This document shows positions 48,930-60,520 of a DNA stretch of 63,550 nt, in pieces. Within the stretch, counting starts at the first letter, position 1. Each line of letters begins with the position of its first letter. This DNA is from Wenzhouxiangella sp. (lineage in GTDB: Bacteria; Pseudomonadota; Gammaproteobacteria; Xanthomonadales; Wenzhouxiangellaceae). The translations under genes were made by a program, and so were the position numbers. The notes under the pieces are model-generated. The model had not been told where the DNA came from. It saw only the letters and a program-made list of their open reading frames with translations, and searched no databases. The stretch lies in NCBI GenBank assembly GCA_007694885.1, contig REEW01000081.1:1-63550 (forward strand). Direction: 5' to 3'.

Positions 48930-49392
48930 GGACCGATCGACGAACGGCGGCAACCGCTACGAGCCCCGCCGGCGTGCCCGGCGGCGCGCCCTTCAGGCAC
49001 TCTACCAGTGGCAATTGAACGATGATTCGGCCGCGGCCATCATCGCGCAATTTCTCGAAGAGCAGAACTTCGACGGAGTCGATCAGGAATATTTCGAGAC
49101 CCTGGTAAACGAAGTGGTCGCGCGTCGGGACGAGCTCGACCAGGCGGTCACCCCGTATCTCAAGCGCGTCGAGGCCAGTCTGGACCAGATGGAGCGGGTG
49201 GTCTTGCGTCTTGGCGCCAACGAGCTTCTCCACCATCCGGAAACGCCGTATCGAGTGGTCATCGACGAGGCGATCGAATTGACCCACCGGTTTGGCTCTG
49301 AACAGGCGCATACCTTCGTCAACGGAGTGCTCGATCGTCTCGCCGAACAGGTGCGCCGGGTCGAGCGCGATGCCGATCGACAGCAGGGTTGA
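48922..49392 (+). CDS. nusB: Transcription antitermination protein NusB
   Basis: A 156-aa helical protein that pairs with S10 on boxA RNA of rRNA operons. RRRARRRALQALYQWQLND and ANELLHHPETPYRVVIDEAIELTHRFGSEQAHTFVNGVLD are diagnostic. GTG 48922 is used because GGAGA lies six bases upstream; a GTG at 48907 is also in frame. It overlaps ribH by eight bases and thiL by 23. Confidence 0.92.
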   Translation: MARDRSTNGGNRYEPRRRARRRALQALYQWQLNDDSAAAIIAQFLEEQNFDGVDQEYFETLVNEVVARRDELDQAVTPYLKRVEASLDQMERVVLRLGANELLHHPETPYRVVIDEAIELTHRFGSEQAHTFVNGVLDRLAEQVRRVERDADRQQG

Positions 49393-50329
49393 GTTTGATC
49401 TGATCGCGCGCATTCGCGCGCGTGCTGGCCCTGGCGATCCGGATCTGCTGGTCGGCATCGGCGATGACGCTGCGGTGTTTTTGCCCACGCCCGGCCTGGC
49501 CCTGGTCAGTACCACCGATTCGCTGGTCGCCGGCAGGCACTTCCGGCCGGACTGGTCGGCCGCCGACCTGGGCCATCTGGCCCTGGCCGCCAACCTGAGC
49601 GATCTGGCCGCGATGGGCGCCCGGTCGCGCTGGGCCCTGCTGTCGCTGACCCTGCCCGCTGCCGATCCGGTCTGGCTGGACGGCTTTCTGGACGGGTTCC
49701 TGGCCTTGGCGCAGTCCACCCGGACCACCTTGATCGGAGGCAACCTGGCCTCCGGACCGCTCAATCTGGGCGTTCAGCTGATCGGCGAAGTCGAGCCTGA
49801 GCGGATCGCGCGTCGCGGCGGCGCCCGCGAGGGTGACCGGATCCTGGTCACCGGCAGTCTCGGCGATGCAGCGGCAGCGCTGGAGCTTTCCGAACGGGCC
49901 GGGCCCGAGCTGGAGCGACGTCTGCGCCGGCCCGAGCCGCGCCTGGCCGCCGGCCGGAGACTGGCCGGACGGGTTTCGGCTTTGATCGATGTTTCCGATG
50001 GCCTGCTGGCCGACCTGGGCCACCTGCTGCCGCCGGGGTCCGGTGCCGAGATCGAACTCGGTCAGCTGCCCGCCAGCCGGGCCCTGAGCGCGGCGTTCGC
50101 CGATCCCGAGCAGCGCTGGCCGCTGCAACTGGGCGGCGGCAACGACTACGAGTTGCTGATGACGGCAGCACCCGGGCAGGTCCCGGTTCTGGCCGCTAGA
50201 ATGGAAGAACTCGGGCTTGAACTGTCCGATATCGGGACGCTGACGGGGCGTGCCGGCCTTCGTTGCCTGAGACCGGACGGCAGCGTCCTGGATCCGGCGA
50301 GCATCGGGTGGGATCATTTTGCCGACTGA
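49370..50329 (+). CDS. thiL: Thiamine-monophosphate kinase
   Basis: A 319-aa enzyme making thiamine diphosphate. GIGDDAAVF near the N-terminus and GGGNDYELL near the C-terminus are metal/ATP-binding signatures; IDVSDGLLADLGHL is also typical. ATG 49370 (MPIDSRVEFDLIARIR) overlaps nusB; an earlier in-frame start is rejected as non-homologous. Confidence 0.94.
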   Translation: MPIDSRVEFDLIARIRARAGPGDPDLLVGIGDDAAVFLPTPGLALVSTTDSLVAGRHFRPDWSAADLGHLALAANLSDLAAMGARSRWALLSLTLPAADPVWLDGFLDGFLALAQSTRTTLIGGNLASGPLNLGVQLIGEVEPERIARRGGAREGDRILVTGSLGDAAAALELSERAGPELERRLRRPEPRLAAGRRLAGRVSALIDVSDGLLADLGHLLPPGSGAEIELGQLPASRALSAAFADPEQRWPLQLGGGNDYELLMTAAPGQVPVLAARMEELGLELSDIGTLTGRAGLRCLRPDGSVLDPASIGWDHFAD

Positions 50330-50806
50330 ACGCGAACGAACACGCACGATTGCCCTGGCCACGCCGACCGGCTTTCTTGCCTTCGGTTTCGGCAGCGGCC
50401 TGAGCCCGAAGGCGCCGGGTACCGCCGGTACCCTGGCCGCCCTGGTGTTTGCACCGGCCCTGGTTGCGCTGCCGCTGTGGGCGGGTCTGCTGGTGGTTGG
50501 GCTGGCCTTTGTGGTCGGTTGTCGTCTGTGCGGCGAGACCTCGCGCGAGCTCGGGGTGCACGATCACGGCGGCATTGTCTGGGACGAATTCGTCGGCATT
50601 TGGCTGGTTTTGCTGTTTGTTCCGTTCGAGCTGGCCTGGTGGCTGGCCGCGTTCGTTGTGTTCCGGTTTTTCGACATTCTCAAGCCGTGGCCGATCCGCT
50701 GGCTGGACCGTCGCGTAGGGGGTGGTTTCGGCATCATGATCGACGATGTTCTGGCCGCGCTGTTCGCGCTGGCGGTGCTGATTCTGGCCGGGCAGCTAGT
50801 GGGCCA

Positions 50807-50810
<4 letters not shown>
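50319..50810 (+). CDS. pgpA: Phosphatidylglycerophosphatase A
   Basis: A 163-aa membrane phosphatase of phosphatidylglycerol synthesis. FGFGSGLSPKAPGTAGTLAAL, HDHGGIVWDEFVGIW and FFDILKPWPIRWLDRRV are family motifs; about three hydrophobic helices. The start is TTG 50319, overlapping thiL by 11 bases, with GGTGGGATC upstream; no ATG fits. The stop overlaps the stop of the opposing kinase gene at CTAG (50807-50810). Confidence 0.9.
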
Positions 50811-53602
<2,792 letters not shown>

Positions 53603-53624
53603 GAATCCAGTGGTGGCGCCGGGC

Positions 53625-54218
53625 TCATGCCGAACCGTTCTTGAACTCGAACATGGTGATTACCCGTTCGACACCGCGCACCGCTCGGGCCTGTTCGACC
53701 GCGGCCTCGGCCTCGGCCTCGGTGACCAGGCCTTGCAGGTAGACGATCCCGCGGGTGGTGGTGACCTTGATCCGGGTCGGATCGAAGCCGGGCAAATCAC
53801 GGATTCGGGTGAAGCTGGTCGTGACCCGTCCGGAGACCAGGCGGTCGTTGCCGGCCTGACTGAATCCGACCCGCTCCAGCGGAGCCAGTTCATTGAACAG
53901 GCGCAGCACGCCGTCGACGTCCGAGGCCAGTTCGGTCGCCCGTTCGACCAGTTCCGGCGTCCCGGCTTCGCCGGCCATCAGGACCCAGCCGTTGTGGGCG
54001 TTGACCTTGATGCGCGTCGACTGATCGAAGCGTTCGTCGCTGAACAGCGCATTGCGGACCCGGACTTCGAGCACGTTGTCGTCAATCACCGTGCCGACCG
54101 AGCGCCGATCGTGCACGGCGACGCCGGTGGCAACCGCTCCGCCGACGACCAGCGCGGCGCAACCCGCCAACTGTGCGCCGACCAGCAATGCCAGCAGGGT
54201 CCGAAACATCGTTTTCAT
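53625..54218 (-). CDS. dolP: BON-domain lipoprotein, DolP/YraP-like
   Basis: A 197-aa outer-membrane-type lipoprotein. The signal MKTMFRTLLALLVGAQLAGC gives lipobox Cys20. Two BON domains follow (about 46-115 and 118-190): VLEVRVRNALFSDERFD, VNAHNGWVLMAGEAGTPE and RGIVYLQGLVTEAEAEAAVEQAR. Location after lpoA and yraN matches E. coli dolP, minus diaA. DolP supports outer-membrane integrity and division-site amidase activation in E. coli. Confidence 0.9.
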   Translation of the reverse strand: MKTMFRTLLALLVGAQLAGCAALVVGGAVATGVAVHDRRSVGTVIDDNVLEVRVRNALFSDERFDQSTRIKVNAHNGWVLMAGEAGTPELVERATELASDVDGVLRLFNELAPLERVGFSQAGNDRLVSGRVTTSFTRIRDLPGFDPTRIKVTTTRGIVYLQGLVTEAEAEAAVEQARAVRGVERVITMFEFKNGSA

Positions 54219-54282
54219 GCAGTTGTGTCTCCTTGGTGATAACAGAATGGACCGTTGCCGGGTTGCAAAAGTTTGCTTTCGT

Positions 54283-54666
54283 TCAGAAATCGACTTCGAA
54301 CGCACTGCGGACCCAGTGGGGCGGCTGGTCGGGCGCATCGAAGCCGACGACGTCGAAACGGCAGGGCAATTCCTGGAACTCGGGACGGGCGGCAAGAAAG
54401 TGCCGGGCAGCGAGGATCAATTTGCCCTGTTTGCGTTCATCGACGCTTTCCAGCGCCGATACCCGGCCGTCCAGGGAGCGCGATCGAACCTCCACGAAAA
54501 CGACGATGTCGGGCGGGGCGTCGCACGGGTCCAGCATGATCAGGTCGATTTCTCCGAGTCGGCAGCGATAATTCCGGAGCAGGGTGGTCAACGCGTGCCG
54601 ATGCAGGAACTGCTCGGCCAGGGCCTCGGCATTGTCCCCGCTGAGCTGGCGCGAGGTGCGACTCAT
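54283..54666 (-). CDS. yraN: YraN family (UPF0102) nuclease-like protein
   Basis: A 127-aa protein of the restriction-endonuclease-like fold. Motifs: NAEALAEQFLHRH, NYRCRLGEIDLIMLD and VVFVEVRSRS (the D...ExK-like core, here with R after E-V). ATG 54666 overlaps the lpoA stop (ATGA). Function is unproven; it is nearly universal beside lpoA. Confidence 0.93.
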   Translation of the reverse strand: MSRTSRQLSGDNAEALAEQFLHRHALTTLLRNYRCRLGEIDLIMLDPCDAPPDIVVFVEVRSRSLDGRVSALESVDERKQGKLILAARHFLAARPEFQELPCRFDVVGFDAPDQPPHWVRSAFEVDF

Positions 54667-56519
54667 TCGATGACGGCGCGTCCGTCGACGATGCGCACGA
54701 ATGGCAGGTCGCGCTCGATGCGCCCGTGACGATCGAGGCGCAAACGCCCGGTCAAGCCCGGCAGGTAGAGCGCGGGGTCTGAACGCATGTGGTCCAGCCA
54801 TGGCAGCAGGCTCAGCGCGTCTGCGCCGAGCGCAAACAGCCTCGACAGGGCCGGGCTGTCCAGGCCCTGATAGCGTCCCTCGGCCTGCCTGCGAACCTGG
54901 CCTTGGCGGGTGTTGTCGAGAAACCAGGGGGGCAAGGGCAGCAGCACCTGGTCGAGGTCCTGGTCGCGCCGCGGGTCCGGCGGCCCGGCGATGACGTGGG
55001 AGGTGGCCATGACCGGAATGTCGCCGGCGCCGAAGAAGGCCAGCTGCGGTCGAATGGCGCGGGCATCATCGGCGCGCGAGGCCAGAAAAATCAGATCGGC
55101 ATCGGTTCGCCGGGCCGGCTCGTTTTCCAGCGGCACGCCGAGCAGGCGCCCCAGACCGGCGGCGCGCTCGCGCGACCGGTCCAGGCCGAGCACCACTTCG
55201 AGCAGGATGGAATGATCAACCTGGGAGGTGGCATAGCGCGTGTCGCGGACAATCTCCCCGCCGCCGAGGCGGAAGGACTCGCTGAAGGACTGGGCCAGAC
55301 GGGCACCCCAATCGGTGTCCTGGCGAAGGACCAGCGCCCTGCTGTGGCCCTCGACCAGGGCCCGGGCCGCGACCATTTCGGCCTCCTCTTCGGGAATCAG
55401 TGCATGGGCACTGACCAGGCCCGGGAATTCGCTGAGCAGGCGTGGGTCCGAGGGGTGATTGAGCAGCAGCAGCGGCAGCGTTGCATCGCCCAGTTCGAGC
55501 AGGGCGTCGACCTGGGCACGATCCAGCGGGCCGATCACGAAATCGGCGCCGAGCTCGCGCGCCGAAAACCAGGCATTGATCGCGTCGTCGGGCGTATCGG
55601 ACGTGTAGAGAAAGCGCAGCTCCGGGCGCTGTTCCGGCGGACGCTGGGCCCAGGCCGAGAGCAGACCGTCGCGCAGCGCCCGGCCCGGGCGCGCCAGGTT
55701 GCTTTCGGGGCCGGGGAGAATCACGGCGACGCGCGCCGGGGCCGGCTGGATCTGGCGCCATGCGGCAAGCCAGAGAGCGGCCTCGTCGGCCCGGTAACCT
55801 GCGTTTGGATGGCGTTGCTGCCAGCCGAGCAGGGCAGTTTCCAGACGCTCTTCGTCGAGCAGGAATTCGCGCGCGGTGACGGCCAGGTCCAGCCACGGCG
55901 CCAGTTCCGGGCGATGGCCATGGTTGCTGAACAGCTCCCGAACCACGGCCAGCGGAAATTCGATCAACAGTGCCAGGGCCAGTTCGGGCTCGAAATCACC
56001 CGCGCGCAGGCTGCTCCCGAGGGTCCGCACGGCCTCATCGGCGGGCCGGTCGGCCAGGGCCTGGAGGCGGCGTTCAAGCGCGCTGTAGCGATCTGCCAGT
56101 TCCTCTGGCACGCGCTCGCTGACCTGGGCGAGAAGCCAGCCGGCAGTGGCGCCGTCGCCCTCGATGATGGCGGCCTCGGCCCATGCCATGGCCAGGCGGA
56201 CCTCGCCGTCAGAGGTCAGGTCGGAGGCGCGCACCTGGCCAAGCAGGGTGCGGGCCTGGTCGACCTGGTCGGCGGCCAGCAAACGCTCGGCCACGTCCAG
56301 GCGCAGACGAGCCTGCTCAGGGTCAGCCAGCGGCGCGAGTTGTCGTTCAAGCTCTGCCAGGGCCTGGTCATGGCGACCGGCGTCGATGAGCGTGGCGATG
56401 GCCGCAGCACCGGGTTTCTCAGGCGTGTCCGGGCGCACCAGCGGCTCCGGTGCGCAAGCGGCAAGAAACAGGACGGTCCCAACGACCAGCAAGAGGCGAG
56501 TTGTCATCCCCGGAATCAT
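54663..56519 (-). CDS. lpoA: Penicillin-binding protein activator LpoA
   Basis: A 618-aa outer-membrane lipoprotein that activates PBP1A in E. coli. The lipobox is LAAC (C22), with M at 56519; a second ATG at 56507 is also reasonable. The N-terminal TPR-like half (about 35-250) is rich in Leu/Ala helices, and the C-terminal half resembles periplasmic binding proteins (VAVILPGPESNLARPGRALRDGLLSAW). Divergent from rsmI. Confidence 0.92.
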   Translation of the reverse strand: MIPGMTTRLLLVVGTVLFLAACAPEPLVRPDTPEKPGAAAIATLIDAGRHDQALAELERQLAPLADPEQARLRLDVAERLLAADQVDQARTLLGQVRASDLTSDGEVRLAMAWAEAAIIEGDGATAGWLLAQVSERVPEELADRYSALERRLQALADRPADEAVRTLGSSLRAGDFEPELALALLIEFPLAVVRELFSNHGHRPELAPWLDLAVTAREFLLDEERLETALLGWQQRHPNAGYRADEAALWLAAWRQIQPAPARVAVILPGPESNLARPGRALRDGLLSAWAQRPPEQRPELRFLYTSDTPDDAINAWFSARELGADFVIGPLDRAQVDALLELGDATLPLLLLNHPSDPRLLSEFPGLVSAHALIPEEEAEMVAARALVEGHSRALVLRQDTDWGARLAQSFSESFRLGGGEIVRDTRYATSQVDHSILLEVVLGLDRSRERAAGLGRLLGVPLENEPARRTDADLIFLASRADDARAIRPQLAFFGAGDIPVMATSHVIAGPPDPRRDQDLDQVLLPLPPWFLDNTRQGQVRRQAEGRYQGLDSPALSRLFALGADALSLLPWLDHMRSDPALYLPGLTGRLRLDRHGRIERDLPFVRIVDGRAVIE

Positions 56520-56575
56520 AAACGATCACGCTCCAGGGGGTGCCCATGGGCCATGGGTGCCGGCCCGGTCTGACC

Positions 56576-56581
56576 TACAAT
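56576..56581 (+). promoter_or_regulatory. Putative -10 box for rsmI
   Basis: TACAAT lies 27 bases before the rsmI ATG in the short lpoA/rsmI divergent gap. No clear -35 is visible. The gap also contains the palindrome GCCCATGGGC (56542-56551), which could bind a regulator of either gene. Confidence 0.4.
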
Positions 56582-56607
56582 GCAGCCATGAATCGAGCAA
56601 TGCAGGC

Positions 56608-57492
56608 ATGAGCGAGGCAGGCGGGCAAAGCCGGGCCACTCTCTGGGTCGTGGCCACGCCGATCGGGCATCTCGGCGATTTGTCCGGGCGCGCCCGCGAG
56701 CTGCTGGAAACGGTCCCGGTGATTGCCGCCGAAGATACCCGGATCAGCCGGCGCCTGCTCGCACAGCGCCCGACTGCTCCGCGCTGGATCCGGCTCAATG
56801 AACACAGCGAGGATCGGGTGCTCGACGAGGTCCTCGGCGTGCTCCAGTCCGGCCTGGACGTGGCCCTGGTCAGCGATGCCGGGACTCCGCTGGTGTCCGA
56901 TCCGGGTTACCGCCTGGTCAGCGCGGCCCACGCGGCCGGCCTGCGGGTCAGTCCGATTCCGGGCCCGTGCGCGGCCATCGCCGCCCTGTCGACCTCCGGC
57001 CTGCCGTCGGATCGATTCTGGTTCGAGGGTTTTCTTCCCGCCCGTTCAGCCGCGCGGCGACGGCGCCTGCAGGCACTGGCGGCCATGCCGGCTTCGATCA
57101 TCTGCTACGTTCCGGCGCGCGACCTGGTCGAGGTGCTGGACGACTGCATCACGGTTCTGGGTGCCGATCGCCCGGCCACCATCGCGCGTGAACTGACCAA
57201 GCACCACGAAACCATACAGCGCGGTCGCCTGGCCGAACTGCACGTTTTCTGTCGCGACGACCCGGAGCAGGGCCGCGGCGAGTCCGTCCTGGTCGTGGCC
57301 GGGAGCGAGCGGCCGCCGGCCGCGATTGACGCCGCTGCCCTGGCCGCCGAACTGGCCCTGGAGTTGCCGCCGTCCAGGGCCGCGCGCGTGCTCTCGAAGC
57401 TCAGTGGTCTGAGCCGGAAGCAGGCCTGGGATCTGGTCGAGCGGCATCGCGCGGACAAGCCCGGCGCCGCGATCGTCACCTCCGATGATTAA
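56608..57492 (+). CDS. rsmI: 16S rRNA 2'-O-ribose C1402 methyltransferase
   Basis: A 294-aa SAM methyltransferase. LWVVATPIGHLGDLSGRARE, AEDTRISRRLL, VSDAGTPLVSDPGYRLV and IPGPCAAIAALSTSGLPSDRFWFEGFLP are strict RsmI signatures. ATG 56608 (MSEAGGQSRATLW) is the closest start that keeps the full domain. Divergent from lpoA as in many relatives. Confidence 0.96.
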   Translation: MSEAGGQSRATLWVVATPIGHLGDLSGRARELLETVPVIAAEDTRISRRLLAQRPTAPRWIRLNEHSEDRVLDEVLGVLQSGLDVALVSDAGTPLVSDPGYRLVSAAHAAGLRVSPIPGPCAAIAALSTSGLPSDRFWFEGFLPARSAARRRRLQALAAMPASIICYVPARDLVEVLDDCITVLGADRPATIARELTKHHETIQRGRLAELHVFCRDDPEQGRGESVLVVAGSERPPAAIDAAALAAELALELPPSRAARVLSKLSGLSRKQAWDLVERHRADKPGAAIVTSDD

Positions 57493-57501
57493 AATCCAGC
57501 C

Positions 57502-58185
57502 ATGATTCTGATCATCGTGTTGGTCTTTGCCGCCGTGATTTTCCTGCCCCAGTGGTGGGTCAAGCGGGTCTTGACCCGCTACCAGTCGCCGCGCGACCGC
57601 TACCAGCGCAACGGTGCCCAGATGGCGCGGGAATTGCTCGAGCGTCTTGGCCTGGAGGCGGTTCGGGTCGAACGCGGTGAACCCGGCCAGGATCACTACG
57701 ACCCGGATGCCCGCGCCGTGCGCCTGAGCCCCGAGAACTACGATTTCGGCTCGCTGACGGCGGTAACGGTGGCGGCCCACGAAGTGGGTCATGCGGTCCA
57801 GCATGCCGACGGCTACCGGCCGCTGATCTGGCGGACCCAGCTGGTCAAGTCCCTGCAGCGTTTCCAGCGTCTGGGCGTGATCCTGATCGCCCTGATGCCG
57901 ATCGCCATCCTGGCCCTGCGCCTGCCGGCGGCCGGACTGACCTTGCTGGTGGTCGGCCTGGCCAGCCTGGCTTCCGGGATCATTGTTCACCTGATGACGC
58001 TGCCGACCGAACTCGATGCCAGCTTCCGCCGGGCCTTGCCGCTTTTGGTCAAGGGCGGGTATCTGCGCAAGGAAGACCGCTGGCATGCCCGGCGCATCCT
58101 CACCGCTGCGGCCATGACCTACGTCGCCGCCTCGCTGATGGGGCTGGTCAATTTCTGGTGGTGGCTGAGAGTGCTTCGGCCCTGA
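57502..58185 (+). CDS. Membrane zinc metallopeptidase (YugP/COG2738 type)
   Basis: A 227-aa protein. One N-terminal helix and two to three later helices surround a cytosolic or periplasmic loop carrying HEVGH (93-97) in VTVAAHEVGHAVQHADGY. GSLTAVTVAAHE and LPTELDASFRRALPLL are typical of this family. Substrate unknown. Nine bases after rsmI, so probably co-transcribed. Confidence 0.9.
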   Translation: MILIIVLVFAAVIFLPQWWVKRVLTRYQSPRDRYQRNGAQMARELLERLGLEAVRVERGEPGQDHYDPDARAVRLSPENYDFGSLTAVTVAAHEVGHAVQHADGYRPLIWRTQLVKSLQRFQRLGVILIALMPIAILALRLPAAGLTLLVVGLASLASGIIVHLMTLPTELDASFRRALPLLVKGGYLRKEDRWHARRILTAAAMTYVAASLMGLVNFWWWLRVLRP

Positions 58186-58212
58186 TCCGTCCGCGGCGGG
58201 TAAAATGCCGTC

Positions 58213-59025
58213 ATGTCTGCCGCCGCCATCCCCGTCCTGACCTACCACGGCTACAACGTGGCCGGAAACGATTACGCGGACAACGACCATGTGGCCCTGG
58301 CCCGCGATCTGGCGTGGCTTGGCGCACACGGCTGGACCGTCGTCCCGCTGGGCCGGGCCGTGCGCAGCCTGTTCGATGGAGCGGATGCGGCCTTGCCGGA
58401 GAAGGCCATCTGCCTGACGTTCGACGACGGCACGGATCTCGACTGGATCGATGTCGAGTTTGGCGAGCTCGGTCACCAGCGCGGCCTGTACGGCATTCTG
58501 GAGGACTTTCAGCGCAGGGATCCGCAGCGGGCGGCCCCGCACGCGACCGCTTTCGTCATCGCCTGCCCGCACGCCAGGGCGCGCATGGCCACGGCTGCCC
58601 TGCAGCACGGCCACGGTATGGCTGAGCAATGGTGGGCGCTGGCCGAGCGCAGCGAGCTGATGAGTATCGGCAATCACAGCTGGGACCATCGTCACCCGCT
58701 GGTGGTGTCTGCCGAGGCCGGCGGCGGCAACTTTTTCTCGGTGGACGACTTGGCCCAGGCGAAGCGCCAGGTCGTCGAGTCGGGTCACTACATCGCCGCC
58801 AGAACGGGCGCATGGCCGGAGCTGTTCGCTTATCCCTGGGGCCAGGCCAGCGACTTTCTGCGCTTCGAGTTTTTCCCGACTCGGGTGTCCGAGCACGGCG
58901 TGAGGGCGGCTTTCGGCACCGAGCCGGGACCCATGCACGCCGGATCGGATCGCTGGTACCTGCCGCGCTACGTATGCGGCGAGCACTGGCGCGACCCGGC
59001 CGGGCTCGCAGCCGTGCTGAAATGA
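58213..59025 (+). CDS. Polysaccharide deacetylase family protein
   Basis: A 270-aa NodB-fold protein. Motif 1 TFDDGT has D71/D72. Motif 2 NHSWDHRHP supplies the two metal histidines H155 and H159. AYPWGQ is the later substrate-groove motif. No signal peptide is visible, so it may act on a cytoplasmic or inner-leaflet glycan intermediate. Its TGA overlaps the next ATG by four bases. Confidence 0.86.
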   Translation: MSAAAIPVLTYHGYNVAGNDYADNDHVALARDLAWLGAHGWTVVPLGRAVRSLFDGADAALPEKAICLTFDDGTDLDWIDVEFGELGHQRGLYGILEDFQRRDPQRAAPHATAFVIACPHARARMATAALQHGHGMAEQWWALAERSELMSIGNHSWDHRHPLVVSAEAGGGNFFSVDDLAQAKRQVVESGHYIAARTGAWPELFAYPWGQASDFLRFEFFPTRVSEHGVRAAFGTEPGPMHAGSDRWYLPRYVCGEHWRDPAGLAAVLK

Positions 59026-59939
59026 GCCGTTCGCCGCCGTGGCTGGGCTGGCGCACTCACCTGCTGTCGCCGCTGCTCGACGCCGCGCTGAAACGGGATT
59101 CGGCCGCAGCCGGCCTGGCGCATCACGCCCGGGCGTTTCCGGGTGCGCAGGAAGAAAGCGAGCGGGCGGCGGCGCGGGCCATTGATACGGGCTTTGCGGT
59201 GGATCCGGACTGGCAACACCGGCACATGCTCACCGCGGCGCTGGACCGACAGGACAACTTCGCCCGCTTGCTGCGGGCCCGCCTGGCCGACCCGGCCCGG
59301 CTGGAAACGCACGGAGAATGGCCGAGGGGGCGCTTCGTGGCGCTCGGGCTGCACTGGGGCGCGGGCTTTCCGGTTCTCGCCCACCTGCTCGACAGCGGTC
59401 GGCAGCCGGCCTTCGTGTATCGTCCGGAAAACCCGGACGATCTGGGCTCGGTGCCGCAGCGAATCTTCAATCGCCTGCATCTGCGCTCCTTGCATGGGTT
59501 CGGCCACTGCATTCCGGTGGGCGGCGCGTACCGGAAAATCAACCAGGCCGTGGCGGCCGAGCAGGTGCCGGTGATCCTGTTCGACGCCCCGGCCATTGGA
59601 ACAGCCCGGGTCATGGAGTTCCACCCATCGCCTTACCGGGTTGTGCTGCGTTCGGGTCTGCTGCAACTGCTGGCCGACCAGCAGCTGCCGTTCGTGTTTT
59701 TCCGTTGCGGCCAGAAGCCGGGGCAGGCGCGACGCCTGCTGGAGATTTCGCGGCGCCACGAAGCGTCAGCGGCCGAGCAGATCGGTCTGCGCGCAGCCGA
59801 ATTTCTTCTGGAAACCCTGACCAGGGATTCCGCCCAGTGGCACCTGTGGCCGGCAGCCGAGGCGCTGATTGCCCGGTCGCGGCAGCCGGCCCGGGCCGCT
59901 TCGCCGTCGACACCCATCGCCGGAGACACACAGACATGA
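59022..59939 (+). CDS. Predicted LPLAT-superfamily acyltransferase
   Basis: A 305-aa protein I assign cautiously. GRFVALGLHWGAGFPVLAHLL (H111) resembles the His-box strand-turn of lipid-A-type and related acyltransferases, followed by FVYRPENPDD, GGAYRKINQAVAAEQVPVILFDAP and WPAAEALIARS. A canonical HX4D is absent (the acid at that position is not evident). It starts at ATG 59022, overlapping the deacetylase stop, and its own TGA overlaps the methyltransferase ATG. It could alternatively be a related transferase. Confidence 0.55.
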   Translation: MSRSPPWLGWRTHLLSPLLDAALKRDSAAAGLAHHARAFPGAQEESERAAARAIDTGFAVDPDWQHRHMLTAALDRQDNFARLLRARLADPARLETHGEWPRGRFVALGLHWGAGFPVLAHLLDSGRQPAFVYRPENPDDLGSVPQRIFNRLHLRSLHGFGHCIPVGGAYRKINQAVAAEQVPVILFDAPAIGTARVMEFHPSPYRVVLRSGLLQLLADQQLPFVFFRCGQKPGQARRLLEISRRHEASAAEQIGLRAAEFLLETLTRDSAQWHLWPAAEALIARSRQPARAASPSTPIAGDTQT

Positions 59940-60490
59940 AACTATCCCTGGGCTCCGGCGGCGTGCGCCTGCCCGGCTGGGTTCACGTCGACTACGACGC
60001 CGCCTGCCGCCCCGACATCCGCGCCGACCTGGCCGCGCCGCTGCCTTTTGCCAGCGCCAGCGCGGATTTCCTGCAGTCGGAGGATTTCATCGGTCAGCTG
60101 AGTTTTGCCCAGGCACGCAGCTTCCTGGCCGAGTGCTACCGCATCCTCAAGCCCGGAGGCGCCCTGCGCCTGCTGACTCCGGATCTGGATCTGCTGGCCC
60201 GGCTGTACCTGGCGCGCAATCCTCGTCTCAAGCAACTGTGGGACAACGAAGTCGGCATACCGCTGGAAACCGGCACCCTGGGCGAGGTGGTGCACAAGGC
60301 CCTGACCTTCGCCGATCAGCGCAGTTTCTACGACGAGGACACCCTGCGCACGCTGCTCGAACCGATCGGCTTCGAGGTGGTTCGGGTGCGCTTCGCCGAC
60401 AGCGCGTTCGAGGCGCTGCGCGGCATTGACCTGCGCACCCCCGACAACGCGATCAGCCTGTACCTGGACTGCGTGCGTCCGGCTGGTTGA
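59936..60490 (+). CDS. SAM-dependent methyltransferase (class I)
   Basis: A 184-aa protein. The start MKLSLGSGGVRLPGWVHVDYD is the SAM-binding motif I of small methyltransferases often found in glycan clusters. The acidic end D19 and the later YRILKPGGALRLLTPDLD (motif IV-VI region) support this. Four-base overlap with the preceding gene. Acceptor unknown; the neighbourhood suggests a sugar or lipid. Confidence 0.82.
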   Translation: MKLSLGSGGVRLPGWVHVDYDAACRPDIRADLAAPLPFASASADFLQSEDFIGQLSFAQARSFLAECYRILKPGGALRLLTPDLDLLARLYLARNPRLKQLWDNEVGIPLETGTLGEVVHKALTFADQRSFYDEDTLRTLLEPIGFEVVRVRFADSAFEALRGIDLRTPDNAISLYLDCVRPAG

Positions 60491-60506
60491 AGCGGTCGGA
60501 GTGGGC

Positions 60507-60512
60507 TATGAT
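60507..60512 (+). promoter_or_regulatory. Putative -10 box of rnpB
   Basis: TATGAT ends eight bases before the predicted 5' end of the RNase P RNA at 60521, the right distance for a promoter. The -35 is poor, so this is only a suggestion. Confidence 0.4.
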
Positions 60513-60520
60513 GCAGGCTG

